A stretch of DNA of 64,000 bases. It comes from Sphingomonas oligoaromativorans (GTDB lineage: Bacteria; Pseudomonadota; Alphaproteobacteria; Sphingomonadales; Sphingomonadaceae). The notes under the pieces were generated by a model that worked only from the letters and a program-made list of their open reading frames with translations, was not told the DNA's origin and made no database searches. Shown here piece after piece: positions 1 through 8,100 of the stretch (positions are counted from its first letter, which is position 1; every line of letters begins with the position of its first letter). The stretch is taken from the NCBI RefSeq assembly GCF_011762195.1, contig NZ_JAASQK010000001.1, forward strand, positions 496,001 through 560,000, read 5' to 3'. The position numbers were made by a program, and so were the translations under genes.

Positions 1-899
1 TTGGTGTTGTTCAGCGTCTGCCCGGTGTTCGGCCCGGTCAACAGCGTGAACAGGCCCCATTGGTTGTTGCTCGATCCGCCGCAGGTGAGATTGGTGCCGG
101 CGTCGTCCGCCGGATCGAGCGCACAGGCCGAGACGTCCCGCGTATCCTGCGTGATCGGCCGGGTCTGGCGATAACCGCCATAGACGGTGATGTTGCCCCG
201 CCCGCCGGCGAAATTCTTTCCGAACGCGCCATTGACGTCGACCTTGTCCCCCTCGAACACCGTCGAGGGCGCCGTCGCATAGCCCTTGGCCTGGCCGAGG
301 CCGCGCAGATAATCGTCGCCGTTGCTGTGCTGATAGGCGCTGGTCTGGGCGTCCAGCCGGAAGCCGTCCAGATCGTCCCGCAGCACGAAGTTGACGACGC
401 CCGACAGCGCATCCGAACCGTAGACGGCCGACGCGCCGCCCGTCACCACATCGACGCGCTGGACGAGCGAGGAAGGCACGAAATTGGTGTCCACCGCCTG
501 TTGCGGCAACATGCGCTGCCCGTTCAGCAGCACCAGAACGCGGCTTGAGCCGAGGTTGCGCAGGTTTAACTTCGAGGTGCCGTCGGAGCCGTTGGAGACG
601 TTCTCATTCTCCGCCGCGGTGAATTGCGGGAGCTTGTTGAGCACGCTCTCGACGCTGGTCGCGCCCTGATATTTGATCTCGCCTTCGCCCACGACGGTGA
701 GCGGGCTGTTGCTGGTCAATCCCTGCCGCTTGATGCGCGTGCCGGTGACGACGATCTCCGAAGCGGCCGTGTCCGGGGTCGCCGACGCGACGGGACCGGA
801 AGGCGTGATGGTCTGGGAATGAGCGCCCCCGGACAGCAGCGCCACCGCCAACGCTCCCAGCGCGACGGAGCCACAAGTCGATCCAGATATCTTCCGCAT
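1..899 (-). CDS. TonB-dependent receptor, N-terminal part (runs off the window)
   Basis: Outer-membrane active transporter; only the first 299 codons are present and the barrel continues beyond base 1. The start at 899 has an AAGGGGGA Shine-Dalgarno. Residues 1-29 form a Sec signal peptide ending AHSQ. A TonB-box-like IVVTGTRI lies at 49-56, followed by plug-domain motifs (NLRNLGSSRVLVLLNGQRM and VVTGGASAVYGSDALSG). The plug style is that of the sphingomonad receptors often annotated as peptide or generic TBDRs. A POT-family peptide symporter lies 216 bp upstream on the same strand, so peptide uptake is a reasonable inference; the substrate cannot be read from the sequence. Confidence 0.93.
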   Translation of the reverse strand, partial: MRKISGSTCGSVALGALAVALLSGGAHSQTITPSGPVASATPDTAASEIVVTGTRIKRQGLTSNSPLTVVGEGEIKYQGATSVESVLNKLPQFTAAENENVSNGSDGTSKLNLRNLGSSRVLVLLNGQRMLPQQAVDTNFVPSSLVQRVDVVTGGASAVYGSDALSGVVNFVLRDDLDGFRLDAQTSAYQHSNGDDYLRGLGQAKGYATAPSTVFEGDKVDVNGAFGKNFAGGRGNITVYGGYRQTRPITQDTRDVSACALDPADDAGTNLTCGGSSNNQWGLFTLLTGPNTGQTLNNT

Positions 900-1115
900 G
901 TCCCATTCCCCCTTGCCGTTCAAGCTTGTGAGGGGAGTGCAACATGACTGACATCTTCTGTCAAATATTTTATACGATATTCGATATCTAGAAAATGCGA
1001 GGGATAAAGGGATTGTAAAATCAGACAATTTCCGAAGTCGGAACGGAGGCGACAAAGCGCATATCGTGCCGGAAGCGGGGCCTCCGGGCGCGAATCTTCA
1101 AACCGCGAGGTGGGT

Positions 1116-2462
1116 TCAACGCGTTTCGTCAGCCGCTTCGAGGGGCGCGGACAGGATATGCCGCAGCGCCATGGCAATCAGCATACCGGCAATGGCGATG
1201 GCGGCGTGCATCAGCCAGAAGCGTTCCGGCCCCAGCGGGGCATAGAAGCGCGCGAGCCAGCCGGCGGTGAGGTTGGCGACGAACAGCCCGGCATAGGCGA
1301 CCCCCATCAGCGTCGCGGTGAGCCGGGCGGGGGCCGAGCGGGAAACCGCCGCCAGCAACACCGGCATCACGAAAAGATAGGCGGAGGAGGACAGCAGGAA
1401 ATAGCCGAAGCCCCAGAACGGCCCGAGCGAATGCGGGGCGGGCGAAAGGGCGGCGAAGGTGGCGAGAAGGCCATCGGCGGCCGCCATCATGGCGCAGCCG
1501 ATGGCGAACTTCGCCGGCACGCGCGGCTCGCGGCCACGGGCGGCCTGTCGCTTCCAGAGCATCAGCACCAGCGGCGTGGAGAGCACGGTCACCAGCCCGT
1601 CGCTCGCCAGATACCAGGCGATCGGCATCTCGAGGCCCGCTATATGGCGGTCGGCGGCTGTGGCGATCCAGATCGGGAAAATGTTGTAGCCCTGCCCGAA
1701 CGGCACATTGTAGCAGGCCGAGAGCGCGACCAGCCCGAGCAGGGCTGCGATCCGGCGCCCGTCCCCGACATCGCCGGCCCTGGGCCTGAGGCCGCGGGCT
1801 TGGCTCCGATCGGCGGGAAGGTGGCGCCAGCCTGCCGCGTAGATGCCGATGCCGATCAACATGCCGATGCCCGCGATCGCGAAGCCGAGATGCCAGCCAT
1901 GCCGCTCGCCGATCGTTCCGCAGACCAGCGGCCCGGCGAAGGCGCCGATATTGATGCCGAAGTTGAACAACAGATAGGCCCGATCGCGGCGCGCATCGCC
2001 CGCGTCGTAAAGCCGCCCCACCTGCGTCGCGATATTGCCCTTGAGGCAGCCGGAACCGCAGATCAGCGCGGCAAGCGCGATCAGGAAGCTGGCGTCGAAA
2101 GCGAGCAGGAAATGGCCCGCCGCCATCATCGCGGCACCGAGCAACACGGTGCGCCGTCCGCCCAGCAGCCGATCCCCGATCAGGCCGCCGATCAGCGGCG
2201 TCAGATAGACGAGCCCGGTGTAGAGCCCGAAAATCTGCGAGGCGAGCGCCTGATCGGAGAGTGGCCCCGTCACGGCCTCCACCAGTCCGCGAAAGCCGGC
2301 GAAGCCCCATATCCGTCTGTCCGCTCCCGACGGCAGCAGCGCCGTCGCCATGTAGAGCATCAACAGCGCCTGCATCCCATAGAAGGAGAAGCGCTCCCAG
2401 GCCTCCGTGAAGGAGAGCACGGGCAGCCCGGCCGGATGGCGGCGGGGGATCGGAGAGGTCAA
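1116..2462 (-). CDS. POT/PTR2-family proton-dependent peptide symporter
   Basis: Inner-membrane di/tripeptide-proton symporter, 448 aa. The N-terminus carries the POT signature ExxERFxxYG (FTEAWERFSFYGMQALLMLYM, residues about 18-38), followed by GLIGDRLLGGRR and the second POT motif FNFGINIGAFAGPLVCG. About 12 hydrophobic segments are visible and the length is slightly below the usual 460-500. The open frame begins with TTG at 2462; the only other early start is GTG at 2420, directly before the signature, so the start is uncertain. It is followed on the same strand by a TBDR, a pairing that suggests peptide import across both membranes. Confidence 0.88.
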   Translation of the reverse strand: MTSPIPRRHPAGLPVLSFTEAWERFSFYGMQALLMLYMATALLPSGADRRIWGFAGFRGLVEAVTGPLSDQALASQIFGLYTGLVYLTPLIGGLIGDRLLGGRRTVLLGAAMMAAGHFLLAFDASFLIALAALICGSGCLKGNIATQVGRLYDAGDARRDRAYLLFNFGINIGAFAGPLVCGTIGERHGWHLGFAIAGIGMLIGIGIYAAGWRHLPADRSQARGLRPRAGDVGDGRRIAALLGLVALSACYNVPFGQGYNIFPIWIATAADRHIAGLEMPIAWYLASDGLVTVLSTPLVLMLWKRQAARGREPRVPAKFAIGCAMMAAADGLLATFAALSPAPHSLGPFWGFGYFLLSSSAYLFVMPVLLAAVSRSAPARLTATLMGVAYAGLFVANLTAGWLARFYAPLGPERFWLMHAAIAIAGMLIAMALRHILSAPLEAADETR

Positions 2463-2984
2463 CGGCGCCGGTCCGCGAGGAGGGCCGGCATGACGACATG
2501 GGCGACAGACATCCGCTCACCGTATAATCGAATACTATATCCTATCCTATCGGACGGATGCTTCGATGCAAGATGCGATGATCCGTCGCCGTCGCCGTCG
2601 CCGCGAAACGTCATGCCGTCGACGAAGCTGCCGTCCTCCCCTTCCTCTTCCCGAGAGGGGGGCGGGATGGCGGGCCTTTACCGAGGTTGAAGTCGTCTAA
2701 CTGAAACCAGGCGATTTTCCCGCGCGGCTCCTCCCCAAGGCCAGGCCGCCCTATCTTTTGGTATGGTCCTCCCTGTGTGTCTTGGGCCTTTGCCTCCGAT
2801 GCGAGGTAAGCGATCAGCTTCCATCATGGAAACCCGAGCCGAGCAGTTCGCGGCCCCGGCCGATGCCTGTGCGGGAGCGTTCTGCGGCATCGATGGCGAT
2901 CAGGCGTCTGGATCGCGAAGCCGGCAGCCGATCGAAAGTCCGTTGAGCAGGGTGCAACGCTAATCTCCGAGGAAGGAACAGGTC
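2463..2984. other. Intergenic region between the POT symporter and the NDH-2-like gene
   Basis: No convincing gene in 522 bp; the short frames here lack good ribosome sites and protein-like composition. It must hold the POT promoter (minus strand) and the promoter of the gene at 2985. Visible structure: an AT-rich block at 2519-2550 containing ATCGAATA (2527-2534) and TATCC repeats, and three copies of CCGTCG at 2583-2600. Confidence 0.6.
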
Positions 2985-4190
2985 ATGCAACAGATCATCA
3001 TCATCGGCGCGGGTTTCGCCGGCATGTATGCGGCGATCGCCGCGGCGAAGCTGCGCCACGACCAGGGCGTCTCGCCCGACGCTCTGCGCATCGCCGTGGT
3101 GTCGCCGGAGCCGCATCTCGTGATCCGTCCGCGCCTCTATGAGCAGAAGCCGGAAACGATGGCCGCGCCGCTGACCGATCTCTTCGACGCGCTCGATATC
3201 GACTATATCCAGGGCCGGGCCGAGACGATCGACACGGCCGCGAACATGGTCACCGTCGTCGACGCCGGCGGCAAGGCCAGCACCCACGCCTATGACCGCC
3301 TCGTGCTGGCGGCGGGCAGCGATCTCTTCCGTCCGGCCATTCCGGGCATCGAACATGCCTTCAGCACATCGCAGCTCGATGAGGCGGTGGCCCTCGATCG
3401 CCATCTGCACGCGCTGGCCTCGCGGCCTTCGACGCCGGCCCGCAACACGGTGGTCGTCGGTGGCGCGGGTTTCACCGGGATCGAAGTCGCAACGGAGATG
3501 CCCGCCCGCCTGCGCGCCATCCTCGGCGAGGATGCGGACATCCGTGTCGTGATCGTCGATCGCTCGGCCTCGGTCGCGCCGGAAATGGGCGCCGAGCCGC
3601 GCCCCTATATCGAGGAGACGCTGGGCAGGCTCGGCGTGGAATCGAAGCTCGGTGCCGGGGTCGGTTCGCTCGACGGCAAGGGCGTGACCCTCGGCGACGG
3701 GGAGTATATCGAGAGCGACACCGTCATCTGGGCGGCCGGTATGCGCGCCAGCCCGCTCACCGCGCAGATTCCGGCCGAGCGCGATCCGCTGGGCCGCATC
3801 ATCGGCGAAGCCGATCTCCGCGTGCCGGGTATCGCCAACATCTTCGCCACGGGCGATACCGTGAAGGCGGCCACGGATGCCGACGGTCACTTCTCGCTGA
3901 TGTCGTGCCAACATGCGATCCGCCTCGGCTCGTTTGCAGGGTATAATGCGGCGGCCGATCTGCTCGGCCTCGCGACCAAGCCTTATGACCAGCCCTCTTA
4001 TGTGACCTGCCTCGATCTCGGCACCGACATCGCGATCTTCACACGCGGCTGGACCCCGAAGGTCGAAATAACGGGCGCCGACGCGAAGAAGGTGAAGCAG
4101 GAGATCAACACCGTGTGGATCTATCCGCCCAAGGCGGACAAGGAGACCGCTTTCGCGGCCGCCGAGAACTTCCGCACGATCGACTTTTGA
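2985..4190 (+). CDS. NDH-2-like NAD(P)H:quinone oxidoreductase (FAD-dependent)
   Basis: Two-dinucleotide-binding-domain flavoprotein, 401 aa, resembling type II NADH dehydrogenases, which pass electrons from NADH to quinone at the inner membrane without pumping protons. The FAD motif IIGAGFAG is at residues 6-13, the NADH-binding GxGxxG (VVVGGAGFTGIEVA) at about 156-169, and the C-terminal FAD contact is IFATGDTV. A clear GAGGAAGGA ribosome site precedes the ATG. The gene ends in a strong intrinsic terminator, so it is probably monocistronic. A soluble ferredoxin or nitrite reductase-like flavoprotein is a less likely alternative. Confidence 0.85.
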   Translation: MQQIIIIGAGFAGMYAAIAAAKLRHDQGVSPDALRIAVVSPEPHLVIRPRLYEQKPETMAAPLTDLFDALDIDYIQGRAETIDTAANMVTVVDAGGKASTHAYDRLVLAAGSDLFRPAIPGIEHAFSTSQLDEAVALDRHLHALASRPSTPARNTVVVGGAGFTGIEVATEMPARLRAILGEDADIRVVIVDRSASVAPEMGAEPRPYIEETLGRLGVESKLGAGVGSLDGKGVTLGDGEYIESDTVIWAAGMRASPLTAQIPAERDPLGRIIGEADLRVPGIANIFATGDTVKAATDADGHFSLMSCQHAIRLGSFAGYNAAADLLGLATKPYDQPSYVTCLDLGTDIAIFTRGWTPKVEITGADAKKVKQEINTVWIYPPKADKETAFAAAENFRTIDF

Positions 4191-4199
4191 TAATATGAC

Positions 4200-4233
4200 G
4201 GCGGGCGGCATGTTGGGTGCCGCCCGCCTTTTT
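4200..4233 (+). terminator. Rho-independent terminator
   Basis: Perfect 11-bp stem GGCGGGCGGCA / TGCCGCCCGCC with a 7-nt loop, followed by TTTTT, 10 bp after the stop codon of the NDH-2-like gene. It also sits downstream of the convergent MscS-family gene. Confidence 0.95.
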
Positions 4234-4266
4234 GTGTCCGGGGCACCGGGATCAGGCCGCTGCCGC

Positions 4267-5697
4267 TCAGGATCCGGCTTTCGAATGCGAGGCGAAGAAT
4301 TGCCGGACGCGGCTCAGCAGGGCGTGCGAGCCGTTATTGACGTGGCTGATCCGGGCGGCATCGTCGCGGTGGAGGATCGACAGGCCGCGATGGACGGCGC
4401 GTTCCAGCGGCGGGGCCAGTTCGGGCGTGGTGGCGAGCAATTTCTCGAGCGACGCGCGCGACACCTCATAGGCATCGACGGCGGTGAGCGCGGTGACGCT
4501 CGCGGGGCGCGGATCGCCGGTGAACAGGCTGATCTCGCCGATATATTCTCCCGGCCCGATCCGCCCGATCACGGAACGGGGCTGGCCATCGGGCGCACGG
4601 CTGATCTCCAGCACGCCGGCTGCGATGATGAAGAGCGACGTGTCCGTCCCGCCTTCCTGGAACAGCGTCTCGCCGGGATCGAGAATATGATGGCCGAGTT
4701 CGAGCGACAGCGCCTCGATCTGCTCGTCCGACAGGGCCTCGAACAGCATGAGGTTGCGCAGCAGGTGGCGCGACGTGAGCTTCTGCTCCTGCTCGACACC
4801 GGCATGATAGAACAGCCGGCGCGCCTGTCGCAGCAACTGCCCGCGCGATGAGGACATGCGCGACGTGCCCTCGACGAAATAGTTCACGGTATAGGCGTTG
4901 GTCTTGATCCCCAGCCGCGACAGGGTGATCGAGGGTGCCGGCTTGTCCAGGATGCCGGTACACATCATCACCGCATGGCGAAGCAGCTCGATCACCCGAT
5001 CGGCCGACGCGGTGGACGAGGTGACGATCTGCACCGAGACGAGCCGGCGCTCGGATCGCGACGTGCGGTTGATGATGTGGGATTTGGCGACGATGCTGTT
5101 GGGGATGGTGACGAGATCCTCGCCATCCGTCTCGATGCGGATCGAGCGCCAGTTGAGCTGGACGACCACGCCTTCGATCTCGCCGGAAATCGCCACCCGG
5201 TCGCCGGGGTTGAAGGGCTGGTCCAGCCCGACCGCGATGCCGGAGAAAACGTCCGCGAGCGTGTTCTGGAGCGCGAGGCCGATGACGACCGCCACGATGC
5301 CGGATGTCGCGAGCAGGCCCGTGATCGGCAGGCGGAGCACCGAGTTCAGGATAATCAGCGCCGCCGTCAGCCAGATCGCGCCCGAGATCAGATCGGTGAA
5401 GAGCCGCGCCTGTTTGGATCGGGTGTCGAGGCCGAGCACGAGGCCGATGACCGCCACCGTCGCGCGCGCCGCGATCACCCACCACATCACGGCGAGCGCG
5501 CGGGTCCACCAGCTATGGGCGCCGGGGGGCAGGTCGCTCGGGAGCGGCGAGGCACCCCGATAATAGAGGATGATGCCGGTCCCGAGGACGACGGTGAGGC
5601 CGAAGCCGAGTTTGACCGAATGGGAAAACGGCCGGAGGATGAGGAAACCGATGGCGACGAACGCCATCAGGAGCGGCGGCATCACTGTGTCGAACAT
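4267..5697 (-). CDS. MscS-family mechanosensitive channel with cyclic-nucleotide-binding domain
   Basis: Inner-membrane small-conductance channel, 476 aa from the ATG at 5697; the frame is open further upstream, but that part is Arg/Pro-rich and not protein-like. Transmembrane segments lie at about 7-24, 29-46, 66-90 and 102-120, with the pore-lining MscS helix and beta domain at about 125-210 (GIVAVVIGLALQNTLADVFSG, then DQPFNPGDRV). A C-terminal cNMP/CRP-like sensor spans about 318-430, with a phosphate-binding cassette GEYIGEISLFTGDPRPASV (383-401) that keeps the conserved GE and RxA positions. This suggests gating or localisation by a cyclic nucleotide. Confidence 0.92.
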   Translation of the reverse strand: MFDTVMPPLLMAFVAIGFLILRPFSHSVKLGFGLTVVLGTGIILYYRGASPLPSDLPPGAHSWWTRALAVMWWVIAARATVAVIGLVLGLDTRSKQARLFTDLISGAIWLTAALIILNSVLRLPITGLLATSGIVAVVIGLALQNTLADVFSGIAVGLDQPFNPGDRVAISGEIEGVVVQLNWRSIRIETDGEDLVTIPNSIVAKSHIINRTSRSERRLVSVQIVTSSTASADRVIELLRHAVMMCTGILDKPAPSITLSRLGIKTNAYTVNYFVEGTSRMSSSRGQLLRQARRLFYHAGVEQEQKLTSRHLLRNLMLFEALSDEQIEALSLELGHHILDPGETLFQEGGTDTSLFIIAAGVLEISRAPDGQPRSVIGRIGPGEYIGEISLFTGDPRPASVTALTAVDAYEVSRASLEKLLATTPELAPPLERAVHRGLSILHRDDAARISHVNNGSHALLSRVRQFFASHSKAGS

Positions 5698-5883
5698 CGC
5701 TCTACGTCGCCTCGGCCCTGCATCTGCGCGGGGCGGCGCGCCGGCTGATGTCGATCCGCCCCCGAGCGGATCAGTATGACAGAGTTTGACGATGCGTCGA
5801 TCAGGCGGTCGGTCTGTACCACCTATTCTCTGGTGTGGGATGGCCCGGCCCCTCAGCGCCGGCCGGGGCATCCGGGAATCGCG

Positions 5884-6156
5884 TCAAGGCTGCCAGTCGG
5901 TCGTCGGACGGATCGCGGAGTGCAGGGGTTCGTCGACGCGGAGGATTTCACCCGTCTTGCGGACCATCAGAAGGTGGCGGTCGATGACATCCAGCGCTTC
6001 GCCGGTCGCCAGCACCCACCGGCGCGCGCCGATGAGCTTGCGCGTGCCTTTCGACGTCTCGAGATGCTCGGTGTGGCGAACCTCGATCGCTTCGAGCGAG
6101 CTTCCGTCGTCGCCCGTGACGCGGCGGCGATCCAGTATCTCTTCGGGCATCGCCAT
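5884..6156 (-). CDS. Small conserved-looking hypothetical protein
   Basis: 90-aa soluble, charged protein with no signal peptide or membrane segment, and no family I can name. It lies 61 bp downstream of the flavohaemoglobin gene on the same strand and is probably its third operon member. It has normal coding composition and starts MAMPEEIL at 6156; a second ATG lies at 6150. The placement links it to nitric oxide response, but no function can be read from the sequence. Confidence 0.6.
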   Translation of the reverse strand: MAMPEEILDRRRVTGDDGSSLEAIEVRHTEHLETSKGTRKLIGARRWVLATGEALDVIDRHLLMVRKTGEILRVDEPLHSAIRPTTDWQP

Positions 6157-6217
6157 ATCCCTCTGTCAGGCGCGAAAGGGGTATGGCGACGGCCGTGCGC
6201 CGCCATGCCCCTTTTCG

Positions 6218-7432
6218 TCATGCCGCCATCAGCTCGTCGGCCGGGCCGAAGAACTCATAGTGGATGCGATCGTTCGGCACACCCGCCAGCGAGAGGCCGC
6301 CCACGAACGCCCGGAGGAAGGGCTTCGGGCCGCAGAGATAGAAATCCGCATCGTGGATCGGCGTGTTCTGCGAGAGCCAGTCGACCGTGACGAAGCCGTC
6401 GATGTCGTGCGTCTCGCCGGCCACGTCATTGTCGTGCGGGGCGCTGTAGAAGGTCGCGACGCGGATGTCGCCATGGCCTTTCGCCAGATCCTTCACATGA
6501 TCGTCCATGGCATGGGTCGCGCTGTTCATCGTGCCGTGGACATAATAGGTCTTGAGCGTCGGGTGGTCCGTCGCGATCGTCTCCATCATGGAGATCATCG
6601 GGGTCAGGCCCACGCCGCCGGACAGCAGCACGACCGGACGTTGCGGATGCTCCGAGAGGAAGAACTCGCCGGCCGGCGGCGTGACCTCGAGGATATCACC
6701 GACCTGGACATTATCGTGCAGGTGACGCGAACCACCCTGGCCATTTTCCTCGCGCTTCACCGAGATGCGGTAATATTCGCCGTTCGGCGCGCAGGAGATC
6801 GAGTAGTTGCGCTTCATGTCGGGCTGGTCGGACGAGCTGAAGCGGAAGGTGAGATACTGGCCGGGCTTGTGGCGGAGCACCGGGCCGCCATCCGCGGGGC
6901 GCAGGATGAAGGAGGTGATGACGTCGCTCTCGCGGATCTTGTCGGCGACGGTGAACTCGCGCCAGCCGGTCCAGCCGCCTTCGAGGTGCATGATCTCGTC
7001 GCGCAGGACGACTTCGCGGGCCTTCAGGATTTCCGCCAGGAACCAGTATGCCTCGCCCCAGGCGGCGAGAATCTCGTCCGAGGCGACGTCGCCCAGCACC
7101 TCCCTGATCGCCGCCAGCAGCGCGTTGGCGACGAACGGATAATGCTCCGGCAGGATGTGGTAGCCGATATGCTTGTGGGCGATGCGCTCCACCACCGGCG
7201 TCAGCGCGCCCAGATTGTCGATGTTCTGCGCATAAGCGAGGATCGCCCCCGCCAGAGCATGGACCTGCGCGCCGCTCTCGCCCTGATTGGCATGATTGAA
7301 GAGGGCGCGGATATGATCGTCCTCGAACAGGCGCGCGTACATCGCCTTGGTGATGGCGCTGCCATGCTGGGCGAGCGCGGGCACGGTGGCCTTGACGAGC
7401 GCGATCGTGTTCGCGCTGAGCGGCTGGGGCAT
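6218..7432 (-). CDS. hmp: Flavohaemoprotein, nitric oxide dioxygenase
   Basis: Converts NO and O2 to nitrate using NAD(P)H in the cytoplasm; 404 aa, the normal length. The globin domain (1-140) carries Tyr32 (B10), Gln56 (E7) and proximal His88 in the KHIG motif. The FAD domain follows, with RNYSISCAP (RxYS). The NAD domain holds LLSGGVGLTPMISM and ends with FYLCGPKPF-type residues and EFFGP. It lies 34 bp downstream of a truncated haemoglobin gene, and the pair is preceded by NsrR-like operators, consistent with NO induction. Confidence 0.97.
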   Translation of the reverse strand: MPQPLSANTIALVKATVPALAQHGSAITKAMYARLFEDDHIRALFNHANQGESGAQVHALAGAILAYAQNIDNLGALTPVVERIAHKHIGYHILPEHYPFVANALLAAIREVLGDVASDEILAAWGEAYWFLAEILKAREVVLRDEIMHLEGGWTGWREFTVADKIRESDVITSFILRPADGGPVLRHKPGQYLTFRFSSSDQPDMKRNYSISCAPNGEYYRISVKREENGQGGSRHLHDNVQVGDILEVTPPAGEFFLSEHPQRPVVLLSGGVGLTPMISMMETIATDHPTLKTYYVHGTMNSATHAMDDHVKDLAKGHGDIRVATFYSAPHDNDVAGETHDIDGFVTVDWLSQNTPIHDADFYLCGPKPFLRAFVGGLSLAGVPNDRIHYEFFGPADELMAA

Positions 7433-7466
7433 GATGGTCTCCTTGGCAGTGAGGGGCGAGGGGAAA

Positions 7467-7850
7467 TCAGGCGGCGACGGGGCGCCGGTAGCGGATGGCG
7501 AGTTGCAGGCTCTCGGCGATCCGGGCGGCCTTGGCCTGCATGTCGAGGGCGATGGCGGGGGGAAGCATCTCTTCGGTGGTCTCGCGCCAGAGCGTCAGCC
7601 AGCGCGTGAACAGGGCCGGGGTCAGATGTTCGGCGTGCAGCATATGGAGCGCGACCGGGCTGCCCTTGTAACGGCCGCTTCCCAGCATCACCGAAGACCA
7701 GAAATCCGACAGCCGTGCGTGATGATCTTCCCAATCCGCCACGGCACCGCCGAAAACCGGCCCCAGGCCGGGATCGGCCCGCACGCGCCCGTAGAACCGC
7801 TCGACCAGCGGCCGGATGGTATCTTCCCGGAGACGTTCGTCGTGGTGCAT
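7467..7850 (-). CDS. Group III truncated haemoglobin
   Basis: Small 2-on-2 globin, 127 aa from the ATG at 7850, which matches the size of the Campylobacter Ctb family. Family features: IRPLVERFYGRVRADPGLGPVF, DWEDHHARLSDFWSSVMLG, the proximal-His region HMLHAEHLTP and FTRWLTLWRETTEE. The frame is open to an ATG at 7907, with further ATGs at 7895 and 7871. Those would lie within or beyond the two NsrR-like palindromes, and only 7850 has a modest GGA ribosome site, so I prefer it. It leads the operon with hmp. The likely role is binding NO or O2 under nitrosative or microaerobic stress. Confidence 0.9.
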   Translation of the reverse strand: MHHDERLREDTIRPLVERFYGRVRADPGLGPVFGGAVADWEDHHARLSDFWSSVMLGSGRYKGSPVALHMLHAEHLTPALFTRWLTLWRETTEEMLPPAIALDMQAKAARIAESLQLAIRYRRPVAA

Positions 7851-7862
7851 AGCGCAATCCGA

Positions 7863-7885
7863 ATCATGCATTTGACACGCATGTA
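7863..7885. promoter_or_regulatory. Second NsrR-like operator
   Basis: 23-bp imperfect dyad with CATGC...GCATG arms in the 11-1-11 spacing of NsrR sites, centred 36 bp from the stronger site. Weaker than the distal copy, and overlaps the alternative upstream starts of the globin gene. Confidence 0.5.
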
Positions 7886-7898
7886 TATCCGTCATGCT

Positions 7899-7921
7899 AA
7901 TATGCATTACAAGTGCATCTT
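7899..7921. promoter_or_regulatory. NsrR-like operator upstream of the NO-defence operon
   Basis: On the minus strand the site reads AAGATGCACTT-G-TAATGCATATT, an 11-1-11 dyad very close to the known NsrR (Rrf2 family, NO-sensing repressor) consensus AAGATGCATTT-N-AAATGCATCTT. It lies about 50-70 bp upstream of the preferred globin start. No nsrR gene is in the window. Confidence 0.8.
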
Positions 7922-8100
7922 TTGACTTGCGGGGGAGGCGGAAGAGGCGCAGGAACGGTTATTCGCACCTGCATATATGTGGGAGCGATGCGTCTGATCT
8001 GGCGAAAATACCGCCTGATGTCAGAGGGATGATATTCATCTTGCCCGGATGTCCGGCCGCCCGAGCGTCGACTCGGCAGCGCTGTCGGGCCGTGATCTCG

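Noticed and set aside
2583-2600. CCGTCG x3 simple repeat
   Set aside because: Too short and of common composition; no link to a gene or phase-variation signal.
1110-2690. 526-aa plus-strand frame opposite the POT symporter
   Set aside because: Its composition is Arg/Gly/His/Glu-rich and shadow-like. The minus-strand frame carries clear POT motifs.
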